From: Caballeronia mineralivorans PML1(12)
GTDB lineage: Bacteria; Pseudomonadota; Gammaproteobacteria; Burkholderiales; Burkholderiaceae
DNA: 34,255 bases
Assembly: GCF_001028175.1 (NCBI RefSeq)
Contig: NZ_AEJF01000223.1
Coordinates: 1-34,255 of the forward strand
Direction of reading: 5' to 3'
A program made the position numbers and the translations under genes. The notes below the pieces were generated by a model. It did not search any database. It worked only from the letters and a program-made list of their open reading frames with translations, and had not been told where the DNA came from. Numbering within the stretch: position 1 is the first letter of the stretch; each line of letters begins with the position of its first letter. Below are positions 26,658 to 34,255 of the stretch, piece after piece.

Positions 26658-27971
26658 GTGGACAAGAAGGAAAACGCTAAAATTTTAGGGTTCGTCTACG
26701 GCGGATACGTGATGAGGTATTTGTACCTCATCGTCGTAATTCCGTTCTATGGAAGAGTGCTCGGCGTCACGGAATACGGACGGGTACTGGCGTCGATGTC
26801 GCTAATGAACGTGATTTGGATGCTCGCGAGCTACGGATTCACGCTCGTCGGCATGCGCGAGGTCGCGAAGTCATCCGAGCGTAGCCACCAAAACGCTGTC
26901 TTTTCGTTGCATTCGAGTGCGCGTGCCTTTACCTGCGCGGTGGGCGCTGCCGTCGGCGTGATCGCCACGATGTGTTCGCCGACGCTGTCCGAGCGGCCCG
27001 CCATGGGGCTGTTGGCGACCTTGCTCGGGCTTGTGTCGGCCCTGAACCTCGGCTGGCTGTTCCAGGGGCGTCAGCGCTTTCGCACGCCGATTATTATTGA
27101 AGTGATCGGCTTTGTGCTCAGCCTTGTTCTGATCTTATCCATCGTCAAAGGGCCACAGGACTCGGTATGGGTAGTCGCGAGCCTGTTGGTAGCCGGCGTG
27201 CTCTGCTCGGTGATCTCATACGGGCTGACATTTGTTCATGTCGGATTGCCGCGCTTGAGAGTGGACGGCGTCATGGAGCTCATGCGCGGCTCGACGATGC
27301 TGTTCTGCTATTCGACAGGCTCGGCCGTACTGACTGCATCGTCGACGTACCTGCTCACACTGCTTTCTACGCCGGCCCAAGTCGGTTATTTCGGTGCTGC
27401 TGAACGTTTTGCGACGATAGGACTTAGTCTGATGGGGCCCGCTGCCCAGGTGTTTATTCCAACCATCTCAAGGCAGCTCGCGCAGGGCGATCACCACGGG
27501 GCGCATGCCACGAGCCGGCGGGGAGCCACTCTCTTAATTGCCTACGGATTACTTGCCCTGTGCGGCGCGCTGACTTTATCGCCATTTGTATTGCCTCTCA
27601 TTTTGGGCGCGGCGTTTGCGCCGAGCGCATATGTCCTGCAGTGTCTGGCGTGGATGTTTCCGTTCGCGGCCTTCAATCAATTCGTCGCCTTTTACGTGTT
27701 CGTTCCGCGCAGAAAGGACCGGCTGCTTGCGGTAGCCGGAATAACGTCGGGACTGGCCAATCTTGCGGCCGCGCTATACCTCGCGCCTAGATATGGCGCG
27801 ATCGGCATGGCGCTTGCGCGCGTCATCGGAGAAGTGATGCTTTCCGCGATGCTGATGGGTCTCATGGTTCGCTCGGATCTGACGAGATTACTACCAGGAG
27901 CGGGACGTGCGATCGCGATGTTTCGTTACGCTCTGAACGCCCGCAGCCGGGCCGGACTTGGGAAAGACTAG
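26658..27971 (+). CDS. Oligosaccharide flippase, Wzx-like (MOP superfamily)
   Basis: A 437-residue polytopic inner-membrane protein with about 12-14 hydrophobic helices, of the polysaccharide transporter (PST) branch of the MOP superfamily. The N-terminal 'YLYLIVVIPFYGRVLGVTEY' and 'LASYGFTLVGMREVAKSSE' are typical of Wzx proteins, as are 'TPAQVGYFGAAERFATIG' and 'YVLQCLAWMFPFAAFNQFVA'. It should flip the lipid-linked repeat unit to the periplasm for polymerisation. I prefer GTG 26658, preceded by GAGGGAGAG, over the TTG at 26643. It lies 40 bases after the GT2 gene, so it is in the same operon. Confidence 0.88.
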   Translation: MDKKENAKILGFVYGGYVMRYLYLIVVIPFYGRVLGVTEYGRVLASMSLMNVIWMLASYGFTLVGMREVAKSSERSHQNAVFSLHSSARAFTCAVGAAVGVIATMCSPTLSERPAMGLLATLLGLVSALNLGWLFQGRQRFRTPIIIEVIGFVLSLVLILSIVKGPQDSVWVVASLLVAGVLCSVISYGLTFVHVGLPRLRVDGVMELMRGSTMLFCYSTGSAVLTASSTYLLTLLSTPAQVGYFGAAERFATIGLSLMGPAAQVFIPTISRQLAQGDHHGAHATSRRGATLLIAYGLLALCGALTLSPFVLPLILGAAFAPSAYVLQCLAWMFPFAAFNQFVAFYVFVPRRKDRLLAVAGITSGLANLAAALYLAPRYGAIGMALARVIGEVMLSAMLMGLMVRSDLTRLLPGAGRAIAMFRYALNARSRAGLGKD

Positions 27972-28179
27972 GGATGACTATATGACGCGCACACACGCGA
28001 AGTTGCAATCCCATTGCTAACAAGCTCATGACTTGGTCGGCGGCGTGTCCGTCGATCAGGTTGTTTTGTCGCAGCATGATCCGAAAGCGACTCGGGCGAC
28101 CGTGTTCCTATGCCCTCGCCGAGGGAAGAACCACGATGCGCCACGACGTGGCTTTTGGCCTACACGAAGTGAGGTAAGC

Positions 28180-29361
28180 GTGAAAATTGCTATTGTTCAC
28201 GATTGGCTAGTGGTGTCCGGTGGCGCCGAAAAGGTGTTACAGCACATCATCGAGTGTTTTCCGCAAGCTGACATCTTTGCGATCGTCGATTTTTTGGAAG
28301 ACCGCGCCTGTCTCAGAGGAAGGCCGGTTCAGACCTCGTTCATTCAGAGGCTGCCGTTTGCACGCAAGCGCTATCGTGGATATTTACCACTAATGCCGCT
28401 CGCTATCGAACAGCTCGACTTGTCTGGTTACGATCTGATTATTTCCAGTTCCCATGCCGTTGCAAAAGGCGTGCTAACGGGACCGGACCAGATGCATGTC
28501 AGCTACGTACATTCGCCCATTCGATATGCGTGGGACCTGCAGCATCAATATTTACGCGAATCGGGTCTCGCTAGCGGTATCAAGTCCGCTATGGCGCGTG
28601 CCATGCTGCATTACATGCGGGGTTGGGACGCGCGGTCGGCGAATGGGGTTGATCATTTGATCGCCAACTCGCAGTTTATTGCTCGGCGGATCAAAAAAGC
28701 CTACCAGCGCGAATCGACGGTGATTTATCCGCCAGTCGATTTTAAAGGCCTGACGCTTTGCACGGAGAAGGAGGACTTCTACATTACAGCGTCGCGCATG
28801 GTGCCATACAAACGCATGGACCTAATCGTCAAAGCGTTTTCCCAAACGCCCGAACGCCGGCTCATTGTGATCGGTGACGGTCCTGAAATGAAGAGGATCG
28901 CGGCGGTTGCAGGGAGGAATGTAACTATCCTCGGCTACCAATCGTTCGAAGTCTTACACGACCATTTGCGGCGGGCACGCGCCTTCGTGTTCGCGGCGGA
29001 AGAGGACTTTGGAATCTCAATTGTGGAGGCGCAGGCATGTGGGACACCTGTTATCGCGTTCGGCAAAGGCGGAGCGCTTGAATCTGTAGTGGGTCTTCCA
29101 CACGAGCGGGCGACGGGCGTCTTTTTCCGCGAACAGACCATCGAGTCGCTTATCGAGGCGGTTAATCGCTTTGAAAAGAATGTTAGGTACTTTGATCCGC
29201 GGCAGTGTCGAAGAAACGCGGAGCGTTTCTCAGCAGAAAACTTCAAGGCAAAACTGACTAGCTTCGTTGAGGCGCGGCTACTTGGCGGACGCACGAAAGG
29301 GCCTCTGCTTCATGCCGTGAACGAAGTAGAATCGGCCGAGGAGCACACGACCACCGCATAG
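28180..29361 (+). CDS. Glycosyltransferase, GT4 family (WbaZ-like)
   Basis: A 393-residue GT-B glycosyltransferase. The start 'VKIAIVHDWLVVSGGAEKVL' is the glycine-rich acceptor-side loop of a well-populated group of polymer GT4 enzymes. 'HVSYVHSPIRYAWDLQHQY' follows, and the donor domain has 'GDGPEMKRIA' and the E-x7-E motif Glu275/Glu283 (AEEDFGISIVE) with 'ACGTPVIAFGKGG'. The start is GTG 28180, 4 bases after GAGGT; the open frame upstream is not coding-like. A gap of 208 bases separates it from the flippase, with a small hairpin (GCCACGACGTGGC, 28140-28152) followed by TTTT, so it may have its own promoter. Confidence 0.88.
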   Translation: MKIAIVHDWLVVSGGAEKVLQHIIECFPQADIFAIVDFLEDRACLRGRPVQTSFIQRLPFARKRYRGYLPLMPLAIEQLDLSGYDLIISSSHAVAKGVLTGPDQMHVSYVHSPIRYAWDLQHQYLRESGLASGIKSAMARAMLHYMRGWDARSANGVDHLIANSQFIARRIKKAYQRESTVIYPPVDFKGLTLCTEKEDFYITASRMVPYKRMDLIVKAFSQTPERRLIVIGDGPEMKRIAAVAGRNVTILGYQSFEVLHDHLRRARAFVFAAEEDFGISIVEAQACGTPVIAFGKGGALESVVGLPHERATGVFFREQTIESLIEAVNRFEKNVRYFDPRQCRRNAERFSAENFKAKLTSFVEARLLGGRTKGPLLHAVNEVESAEEHTTTA

Positions 29362-29392
29362 AGCCAACAAAACAGGGTGCCGACGACGGCGC

Positions 29393-29413
29393 GAGCTGCC
29401 GGCCGGCGGCTTG
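29393..29413. terminator. Hairpin between convergent GT4 and PAP2 genes
   Basis: GAGCTGCCGGCCGGCGGCTTG contains a GCCGGCCGGC palindrome and extended pairing. It sits between the GT4 stop (29361) and the PAP2 stop (29415) of the opposite strand, the right place for a shared terminator. It resembles the element at 24341-24360. Confidence 0.5.
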
Positions 29414-29414
29414 C

Positions 29415-30005
29415 TTAGAATACCCGCGAGACGTCTGCCGCCGCGCGAGCGCGGATGGCAGGAGAATGACCATCGATCAATCGTTGGAATGGCGTCGTGT
29501 GGCCATATGCCAGTGTCGAGACAACTAGTAGCGTGATTGTTACCGCCATTGGTCGAAACTGCTCTAGCTTGGCGTTAACGCACGCACGCAAGAACACAGC
29601 GCCCACAACCGCTCCAACGACCCACCCGATGGCGACTTCTGACAGCGAGTGTGAATCGTCAAAAACGCGTGCAAGGCCCGTGCAGGCACCGACGATGAGA
29701 CCCCCGATCACCCCCACGGTCGCAGGTAGCCCCCAGCTACGCAGGAGCAAGGCGATCGTCACCGTCCAAACCGATGTTGCGAGCATTGTATGCCCGCTAA
29801 TCACCCTAAACTCGATTTCAGGAAAAGAGACGCCCCAACCTGCGTACAGGATCTTGGTCGCGCCAACTAAGGCCATGCCGGCACTTAACACTAAACCCCA
29901 ACGAAATGCCAGACGCAAGTTAGACATCGCGATCCAGCCGGCGCAGACGATCGCGACGGGAAGTGTGACGGCGGCGTCGCCGATGTTCGTGAACGCGTGC
30001 CACAT
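29415..30005 (-). CDS. PAP2-family phosphatase, diverged
   Basis: A 196-residue protein with about 6 membrane helices. Two of the three PAP2 motifs are recognisable in modified form: 'RVISGHTMLATS' for PSGH (Pro replaced by Ile) and 'ARVFDDSHSLSE' for SR-x5-H-x3-D (Ser to Ala, final Asp to Glu). The first motif K-x6-RP keeps a lysine ('KILYAGWGV') but has no RP pair. The two histidines and the arginine are present, so hydrolysis of a lipid phosphate is still possible. ATG 30005 has CTGGAG 10 bases upstream. It is 36 bases downstream of the O-antigen-ligase-like gene and probably co-transcribed. A role in recycling undecaprenyl diphosphate for the polymer is an inference. Confidence 0.8.
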   Translation of the reverse strand: MWHAFTNIGDAAVTLPVAIVCAGWIAMSNLRLAFRWGLVLSAGMALVGATKILYAGWGVSFPEIEFRVISGHTMLATSVWTVTIALLLRSWGLPATVGVIGGLIVGACTGLARVFDDSHSLSEVAIGWVVGAVVGAVFLRACVNAKLEQFRPMAVTITLLVVSTLAYGHTTPFQRLIDGHSPAIRARAAADVSRVF

Positions 30006-30041
30006 AAATTTCGAACTCCAGTTGATTGCCGGTCCGTGCGA

Positions 30042-31334
30042 TTACTCGCGGCTCAGGTAACGTGACGTAGAGACGCTTCTAGCCGACCTGCCTGGAAGGT
30101 GGTCAGGCGGCCGAACGGTGTGAGGTGCCGACGTCACATAGGGCTGGGGCGCGCGCGACGCCAGAACCAGGGACACTACCAGTGACAGGATCAGCACATT
30201 CGATGGCGATACCAGTCGGTGTTCGGTGGCAGCCATGACGAGCAGGCATACAGACGACAACTCGATGAACCTGAAGGCGACGAAATTTTGCCCCTGATCG
30301 TTCGTCGCGGCATTGGCACCCTCCTGGCCCCAGCGGATAAGTCGCCAGTAAAAGGTCAACATCAGCGTCAATCCGACCAAACCGAGTTCCGCAAGGAAAT
30401 TTAGGTAAGAGTTGTGGGCATGCGAATCGCTATGCTCAACGGTTATCCCTGAAGGCACACCCAGGACTCCGAAATAGGAAGTCACCGTATGGATCTGATC
30501 ATCGAACGAACCAAAGCCGAATCCTATGATCGGACTTTGCCGAAAATAAGTAAGCGCCCGCGGCCAGAGCCATTCGTAACGAATGTCCAGGTTTGCGACT
30601 TTGGCGTCCCCGTTGCTAATGGAGAAGGTGTAGCCCATGTAGTTCACTGATGGTTCCGTATGGTAGATCGCCACCGCGATTGAGCCGGCGAGCAGACAGG
30701 CGATCAGCGAAGCGAGAACCCAACGTTTCCGGCCAAGGTACAGGTAGGGCAGTATCATCGCGGCACCCAGGAGCGATCCACGGCTGTAGGTTGAAAAAAG
30801 CATCATCGCGTTTAGCGCGAGCAGGGCGAGAATCAGGCGGCTGCGCTTCTGGAGATAGCAGGCCACGCCAAGACAAAACAGCATTGCAAGAAAGCCGCCG
30901 GCGGCGTTACGGGCAATAAAGTAACTGCCAAAAGACGCGTCTGGGTTCGTGAAGATGCTCAGCAAGCCGCTGTGTGCCAAGTAAATCGCATATACCGGTA
31001 CGTTCACGCCTACAGCGAAAACGAAGAAAGCTCGGAGGACCTTGTTGAGATCCCACCGATGAATATACAAACAGCCAGCGAGGATCGGAGCATAGGACAC
31101 GAAGAAGTTCCCATCGCGTCGATAAAACTCAAAGTCGATCAGCGAGCCTGGGTCATAAAGCAACGTCGATAACACCGCAAAGGCCGTGAATGCCACAAGC
31201 GGCGTGATGAACGCAGGATAACGTCTCCCAAAAAAACGCCAGGCGCAAAGGATGATCGGCAGGAAACCAATCGCGCTTAACGGCACGAGGTTTGTGACCG
31301 TCAGAAATAACGCCAATAGCGTTACATAAGCCAT
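30042..31334 (-). CDS. O-antigen ligase / Wzy-like polymerase
   Basis: A 430-residue inner-membrane protein with about 10-12 helices and one large periplasmic loop (roughly residues 240-320). In the loop region are 'DIRYEWLWPRALTYFRQSPI', 'IGFGFGSFDDQ' and 'HSDSHAHNSYLNFLAELGLV', the pattern of the Wzy_C/O-antigen ligase family. In a locus with Wzx and Wzc-like proteins it is the best candidate for the repeat-unit polymerase, although ligase and polymerase cannot be told apart by sequence. The start is ATG 31334, 7 bases after GAGGT; the open frame extends 55 codons upstream without coding features. It reads towards the rest of the locus, opposite to the glycosyltransferases. Confidence 0.85.
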   Translation of the reverse strand: MAYVTLLALFLTVTNLVPLSAIGFLPIILCAWRFFGRRYPAFITPLVAFTAFAVLSTLLYDPGSLIDFEFYRRDGNFFVSYAPILAGCLYIHRWDLNKVLRAFFVFAVGVNVPVYAIYLAHSGLLSIFTNPDASFGSYFIARNAAGGFLAMLFCLGVACYLQKRSRLILALLALNAMMLFSTYSRGSLLGAAMILPYLYLGRKRWVLASLIACLLAGSIAVAIYHTEPSVNYMGYTFSISNGDAKVANLDIRYEWLWPRALTYFRQSPIIGFGFGSFDDQIHTVTSYFGVLGVPSGITVEHSDSHAHNSYLNFLAELGLVGLTLMLTFYWRLIRWGQEGANAATNDQGQNFVAFRFIELSSVCLLVMAATEHRLVSPSNVLILSLVVSLVLASRAPQPYVTSAPHTVRPPDHLPGRSARSVSTSRYLSRE

Positions 31335-32440
31335 TGTGGATACCTCTGAGTAATTGGCGTACGGCCGAAAAAACTGGCACACGTACAAAGATGGTCGTGT
31401 TGATAGGACCGTTAGCGTTGCTTGCAGGCGGCTCGAGGGTGCGCCGGGGAAGTGCGACGCAGCAAGAGGGCCGCAGCAGTCAACGGCGCAAACGCGCACA
31501 GATTGCCTCGATCATTCGGGCGTCATTCAAGCGTGCGTAGATGCGACTCCAGTGCAATAAGAATGCATTGTCGGCGGCGATGAACGTCAATGAACAAAGC
31601 GACGAATATGACGGCGCTGCGGCATTCGCGGCCCCGCCGAACCGCATTCTCTCGCCTTTATCGAGCGAGGGCGATGGTCTAGGTTAAGACGTTGTTACTC
31701 ACGCCCAGACATCGGCCTGAGTTCTTCGTCCTCGATTTGGGTGGCCTGCAAATTTTTGCCTTTGCACCGGGTTCGCGCACGTTCGCCAGGTCGACATCAA
31801 CACGAGACAATTCCTCGGGTGCGCATATATCGACTCTATCGAAGCGCGATAGGTCGATTCCCGCCGCGATAGACGTGCTCGGGACTTGCCGGAGACCCTC
31901 GAGCAGGCAAATCGCAGGGTCTCGGCACCCGATGCTGATCAGGCCCCGCCGCGGCTCTCCAACCAAACCGACACATGTCGGAAGCTACGTCCCACAGGAT
32001 ACCGCAAAACCTCCTCTCGTGGCAGGGGAGGGATGGCTTGACACGCTTGCATCGTGCCGGGGGAACTGAGGGCCGTGTGGATTCCGGATGAGGCACTGGA
32101 GGTGTTGCGCGACTTCGGTGTATAAACGAAGTTTTTTGGCCGTTGCAGCGCACAGACGGGGATTCTTCAAGCAAACGCGGCTAGACACCGCGTGCCTTCG
32201 CGAAATTGAACATGCGTCGTACACCGTATGATATCGGCCGGACCTGAAGACGTAATTATTTACGTTGAGACGTTAGCTGTTGTTCGACTGTTGCCGCACC
32301 TGCGACGCAAACTGACCCGAACGCGCCGAACTCGCACAGACGAGATTTCGGGGGGCGACCATGTCGGTTGTGGGCAGACGCCTTACTTTTTTGTAGTGAT
32401 GTCCTAATGGTCAGGCTTTGCATAACTGAAAAAGATAACC
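31335..32440. other. Intergenic region with transposase debris
   Basis: 1.1 kb between the divergent polymerase-like and second PAP2 genes. Apart from the IS110-type fragment at 32032-32125 I see no gene. Short open frames on both strands overlap each other and lack motifs. It must contain promoters for both flanking genes, but no clear -35/-10 pair stands out. Confidence 0.6.
32032..32125 (+). pseudogene. IS110-family transposase fragment, frameshifted
   Basis: The plus strand reads DGLTRLHRAG (32032-32061) and, after one extra G in a GGGGG run at 32059-32063, continues as ELRAVWIPDEALEVLRDFGV before TAA at 32123-32125. Together this matches the conserved 'LARLHRAGELTAVWVPDEAHEAxRDL' segment of IS110-type transposases. 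Nothing recognisable remains on either side. It is a dead fragment of an old insertion. Confidence 0.6.
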
Positions 32441-33142
32441 ATGAACAAATTTGATGCTGTGATTCAGACTTTAATTGCCCGAAACGCGTTCACTTCTCCC
32501 GAGATCAACCGCGTGATCGGGGCTGTGGAAGGCTTATACCTCGCCAAGGGATTGCTGTTGGTTGCCGCCCTGTGGTGGATCTGGTTTCAACCGAGCGACC
32601 GAAACCGCTGGCAACGCGAAATGGTGGTCGCCACGGTAGCGGCGGGACTAGTAGCGCTTGCAGTAGGAAGAGCTTTGGCCTATTTCCTGCCATTTCGCTT
32701 GCGTCCTCGGTTCGACCCGCAACTGAATCTTCCTTTCCCGGCGGGTGCCAAAGTAGACGCCGTACTCAGAACCTGGAGTTCGTTTCCGAGCGACCACGCC
32801 ATGTTATGGATGGCAGTAGCAATGGGTATTTTTTTAGTTCGGCGCCGTGAAGGTATAGCCGCACTTGCCTACACGGCGCTTCTAATATGCGCGCCACGCG
32901 TGTACTTGGGGTTGCACTATCCGACGGACGTAATCGTCGGGGCTTTGTTGGGAATTTTTATTACATATTTGTTGACCAGAGAGTCGATTCGGCCGGTGAT
33001 TGCGGGGCCCGTCCTGCAGCTCGTCGATCGTTACCCTGGTCCGTGTTATGCGCTCGCTTTCATTTTTTTGTTTGAGCTGGTCACTCAGTTTGATGAGATA
33101 AGATTGATCGTGCAATACATCACAAAGGCACACGGGCACTGA
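32441..33142 (+). CDS. PAP2-family phosphatase (undecaprenyl-diphosphatase-like)
   Basis: A 233-residue protein with about 6 membrane helices. PAP2 motifs are 'LPFRLRPRF' (RP of motif 1), 'SFPSDHAMLW' (PSGH variant PSDH) and 'PRVYLGLHYPTDVIVG' (R-x5-H-x3-D complete). PSDH with a full third motif is usual for BcrC-like lipid phosphatases. Its active site is in better condition than that of the other PAP2 protein at 29415. It probably dephosphorylates undecaprenyl diphosphate on the periplasmic face, supplying carrier lipid to polymer synthesis. ATG 32441 has only a weak purine-rich site (AAAAAGATA) before it. It is separated from the polymer genes by eroded IS DNA. Confidence 0.87.
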   Translation: MNKFDAVIQTLIARNAFTSPEINRVIGAVEGLYLAKGLLLVAALWWIWFQPSDRNRWQREMVVATVAAGLVALAVGRALAYFLPFRLRPRFDPQLNLPFPAGAKVDAVLRTWSSFPSDHAMLWMAVAMGIFLVRRREGIAALAYTALLICAPRVYLGLHYPTDVIVGALLGIFITYLLTRESIRPVIAGPVLQLVDRYPGPCYALAFIFLFELVTQFDEIRLIVQYITKAHGH

Positions 33143-33326
33143 CGCCCAACTGGTTGCGGGTTTCGATCGGAATCTGGTGCGGTGCTGCCGAAGGGAGAGC
33201 GCAAGACTGCGGGAGCGGGAGACGAAGCGATGATTTACACCGTCGCGAGCAGGTTTGGGCATGGGATGGACGAGCAGGATCCCGGCGCGGTGCGCCGGAC
33301 ACAAAGCACATGTATCGGCCGTGAGA

Positions 33327-33920
33327 TCAGTTCGGGCAGTAGTGCCGGAGATTGATCATCGTATAGGCGAGGGTTTTGAATGCGTAGTGCAACTGACTGA
33401 GGCGCTCGAAGCGAAGCAGCAACCGGCGGAACTTGAAAATCATCTAGCGTGCCTCCCACCGCCGCCCCTGCGGGCGACGGGCCTAAATGAGTTTGCACAG
33501 AACCCTTTAATCGGAAGGAGGTCAGCATGATCGCACTGCGCTTGTGCGCTTGTGCGCTTGTGCGCCTGAAGCCGAGATTGTCGCCCCCTTCCTTCGCTGC
33601 GATCGTGGTGCCATCGCCATGGATGATGCTCGAGTCCAAACGACCGTCTTGATGACGTTTGAACACCGAGCCCTCGAAAATGGCAGCAAAGCATCCGCGC
33701 GCTTCACACCGCCGAAAGGCGATATAGATGCGCGTGTCGTGAATTCCGGGCGCCCGTGCCGATCCTTCTCGATCGGCAGTTCCTTCCACTGGTATCCCAG
33801 GTAGAGCACCTGAAAAATGCAGTTGAAGATCACATGCAACGTCAATTTGGGCGCGAGGCAGCGACTGCCTTTTCGCCATCTCGACCACCAAAGGATCCGG
33901 ATTTTAGTCAGTTCAGGCGA
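33327..33920 (-). pseudogene. IS5-family transposase, broken
   Basis: On the minus strand three pieces of one transposase survive in different frames. The N-terminal piece has 'LTLHVIFNCIFQVLYLGYQW' and 'KELPIEKDRHGRPE'. After a one-base shift near 33750 'HDTRIYIAFRR', 'AIFEGSVFKRHQDGRLDSSI' and 'IHGDGTTIAAKEGGDNLGF' (first catalytic Asp in HGDGT) follow. The C-terminal piece, 'FRRLLLRFERLSQLHYAFKT' plus 'LAYTMINLRHYCPN' and a stop at 33327, begins only at 33443. The middle, with the other DDE residues, is replaced by about 110 unrelated bases that include an IS-end-like GGGTTCTGTGCAAAC (minus strand, near 33495-33510). The element cannot move by itself. Limits are approximate. Confidence 0.75.
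33537..33568. repeat. 8-bp tandem repeat, four units
   Basis: TGCGCTTG occurs three times exactly (33537-33560) and once as TGCGCCTG (33561-33568). It lies where the broken IS5-type transposase loses its frame, and the 8-base unit shifts frame with each copy, so slippage here would itself have damaged the gene. Confidence 0.85.
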
Positions 33921-34255
33921 TGCGGGCGCGAACCCTTGTCCAGAAGGGCTTTCAGACAAATTCGAGGACCTTGAGAAATCCGCAACCGGTTGTAAATCAA
34001 TCGCGATCACGTGTTCGACGGGGAAAGCGGGCGCCAAACTGCATCGCCCTTCTCATGGACAAGGCTCACGGCAACGACGATCTGCTCACGAGCGGTCGCG
34101 AGCATTCCCTTTTAAGGCAGGCGCACCTGTGCTTAGCTGTTCATGAACGCGACTGCGGCGGACCGAGTCGCCTCGGTCCGCCGCAGTCCTGATCCGCGCT
34201 TTTTCCTAACGGGAAAGCCGAACCCTGCAAGCTGCGCAGGGCAATGCCTGCAAAT
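33921..34255. other. Right-end stretch without a recognisable gene
   Basis: No gene found. It holds the region upstream of the IS5-type remnant and the long inverted repeat at 34151-34188. The last 60 bases have no clear frame. Confidence 0.5.
34151..34188. terminator. Perfect 17-bp inverted repeat (strong hairpin)
   Basis: GACTGCGGCGGACCGAG (34151-34167) and its exact reverse complement (34172-34188) flank a 4-base loop, TCGC. The stem is very stable. On the plus strand CTTTTTCC follows, but 12-13 bases after the stem, and on the minus strand there is no T-run. It may be a terminator of a gene beyond the window or an element-end structure. Confidence 0.5.

Noticed and set aside
28140..28156. 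GCCACGACGTGGC followed by TTTT as a terminator before the GT4 gene
   Set aside because: The stem is only 5 bp with a 3-base loop; too weak to call separately, so it is noted under the gene.
31679..32174. Several open frames of 95-125 residues on both strands
   Set aside because: They overlap one another, have no ribosome sites or motifs, and one covers the IS110-type relic.
33528..33653. Short plus-strand frame after AAGGAGGTCAGCATG
   Set aside because: The ribosome site is good, but the frame is antisense to the transposase remnant and begins inside the 8-bp repeat, so the product would be repeat-derived.

Overview
The window looks like chromosomal DNA of a Burkholderiaceae bacterium, most likely Paraburkholderia, Caballeronia or Burkholderia. 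The reasons are high GC, free use of GTG and TTG starts, several transporters of the anion:cation symporter type of the major facilitator superfamily beside GntR and LacI regulators, and an exopolysaccharide locus with a Wzc/BceF-type kinase. This is an inference from protein similarity recalled from memory; no search was run.

Positions 1-14363 hold a sugar-acid (uronate/aldonate/aldarate) catabolic island. On the minus strand lie the start of malate synthase G (cut by the window edge), a GlcG/HbpS-like protein and an SMP-30-type sugar lactonase. A divergent promoter region with a strong LacI-type palindrome leads into a UxaA/GarD-type dehydratase, two MFS transporters and an enolase-superfamily sugar-acid dehydratase. 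A convergent pair (DHDPS-family aldolase/dehydratase and a GhrB-like 2-ketoacid reductase) follows on the minus strand. Then come an IlvD/Edd dehydratase, an FCD-type GntR regulator, a uronate dehydrogenase and a LacI regulator. A plausible flow is uronate oxidised by Udh to an aldarolactone, opened by the lactonase, dehydrated by one of three unrelated dehydratases, then split or dehydrated by the DHDPS-family enzyme. The reductase and malate synthase would handle C2/C3 products. The exact substrate cannot be read from sequence.

Positions 14364-18709 are a zone of gene decay. It holds the tail of a glyoxalase/VOC gene abutting a 5'-truncated VanB-type reductase, a glutathione reductase gene with a +1 frameshift and a catalytic His-to-Tyr change, about 750 bp with no convincing gene, a possible 51-residue membrane protein, and a frameshifted TupA-like ATP-grasp gene.

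Positions 18710-33142 are an exopolysaccharide/capsule locus. It has an AraC-type regulator with an unusual short N-terminal domain, a 1.07-kb divergent intergenic region carrying three exact-period 20-bp palindromic repeats, a Crp/Fnr-type regulator, a small unknown protein, a Wzc-like tyrosine autokinase, three glycosyltransferases, a Wzx-like flippase, an O-antigen ligase/Wzy-like protein and two PAP2 phosphatases. No outer-membrane Wza exporter, Wzb phosphatase or initiating sugar-phosphate transferase is visible, so the locus is incomplete in this window or depends on genes elsewhere.

The right end (31335-34255) is littered with transposase debris: an IS110-type fragment and a broken IS5-type transposase with an internal 8-bp tandem repeat. 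It ends in a perfect 17-bp inverted repeat.
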